Shown here: positions 5,281 through 5,334 of the stretch, one piece after another
Layout of the letters: every line of letters begins with the position of its first letter
Numbering within the stretch: position 1 is the stretch's first letter
Origin: Planctomycetaceae bacterium
GTDB taxonomy: Bacteria > Planctomycetota > Planctomycetia > Planctomycetales > Planctomycetaceae
DNA: 5,334 nucleotides
Assembly (NCBI GenBank): GCA_016795125.1
Contig: JAEUIG010000650.1
Span: forward strand, 1 to 5,334
Direction: 5' to 3'
Made by a program: the position numbers and the translations under genes
The notes under the pieces: model-generated
The model's input: only the letters and a program-made list of their open reading frames with translations
What the model was told of the DNA's origin: nothing
Database searches by the model: none

Positions 5281-5332
5281 GCGAAGCAGAGCTTCGCGGC
5301 AGTGCGTTCCCGAACAGAGTTCGGGAACGAGG
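5281..5332. repeat. Right RAYT inverted repeat with two hairpins
   Basis: Hairpin 2 is GCGAAGC-AGA-GCTTCGC (5281-5297), perfect over seven pairs. Hairpin 1 is GTTCCCGAA (5306-5314), loop CAGAG, TTCGGGAAC (5320-5328). The window ends two bases after the repeat, so the outer junction and any further repeats cannot be seen. Confidence 0.88.
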
Positions 5333-5334
5333 TT

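Larger units (their letters stand above)
4647..5332 (-). mobile_element. RAYT unit: REP-associated transposase gene with 52-bp terminal inverted repeats
   Basis: The unit is bounded by inverted repeats at 4647-4698 and 5281-5332 and contains only the transposase gene. Both repeats carry two hairpins in mirrored order, as in REP doublets (BIMEs) around RAYT genes. Of 52 positions, 47 match. Four of the five differences fall in the five-base loop of the larger hairpin. Such units are thought to be the source of dispersed REP sequences. Whether this one moved as a unit or only its repeats are mobilised cannot be judged from one copy. Confidence 0.8.

Overview
The window looks like a GC-rich bacterial chromosome, most likely a planctomycete. 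That assignment is inferred from gene content, weak ribosome-binding sites, and families of short intergenic repeats around housekeeping genes. The genus cannot be fixed from the sequence. All eight genes I can support lie on the minus strand, so transcription runs from high to low coordinates. Almost every plus-strand reading frame is a shadow.

Right end (4647-5332): a compact REP-associated tyrosine transposase (RAYT) unit. One transposase gene of 180 codons is bracketed by 52-bp inverted repeats, and each repeat contains two small hairpins. The HxH pair and the candidate catalytic tyrosine are all present. Its left repeat ends only 25 nt before the dnaJ start codon.

Middle (2443-4621): a chaperone block with full-length type I DnaJ, then GrpE, then an FmdB-type zinc-ribbon protein. 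DnaJ and GrpE would serve a DnaK that is not in the window. The leaders of dnaJ and fmdB both carry a short GGATTCN heptad repeat.

Repeat-rich stretch (1892-2442): the small zinc protein YacG lies between members of one intergenic repeat family. A perfect 27-bp inverted pair with a 69-nt spacer lies between fmdB and yacG and is followed by a T-rich run, so it resembles a terminator. A third, diverged copy lies between yacG and the next gene.

Left end (1-1891): a probable transcription unit of a short-chain dehydrogenase/reductase, a two-helix membrane protein of unknown function, and a PAC2-family protein cut by the window edge. The gaps between these genes are 29 and 36 nt. No gene-free stretch exceeds 300 bases. 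I see no tRNA, rRNA, CRISPR array or phage gene. I did not find a clearly new multi-gene system. The most interesting features are the RAYT unit in front of dnaJ and the three repeat families in the intergenic spaces.
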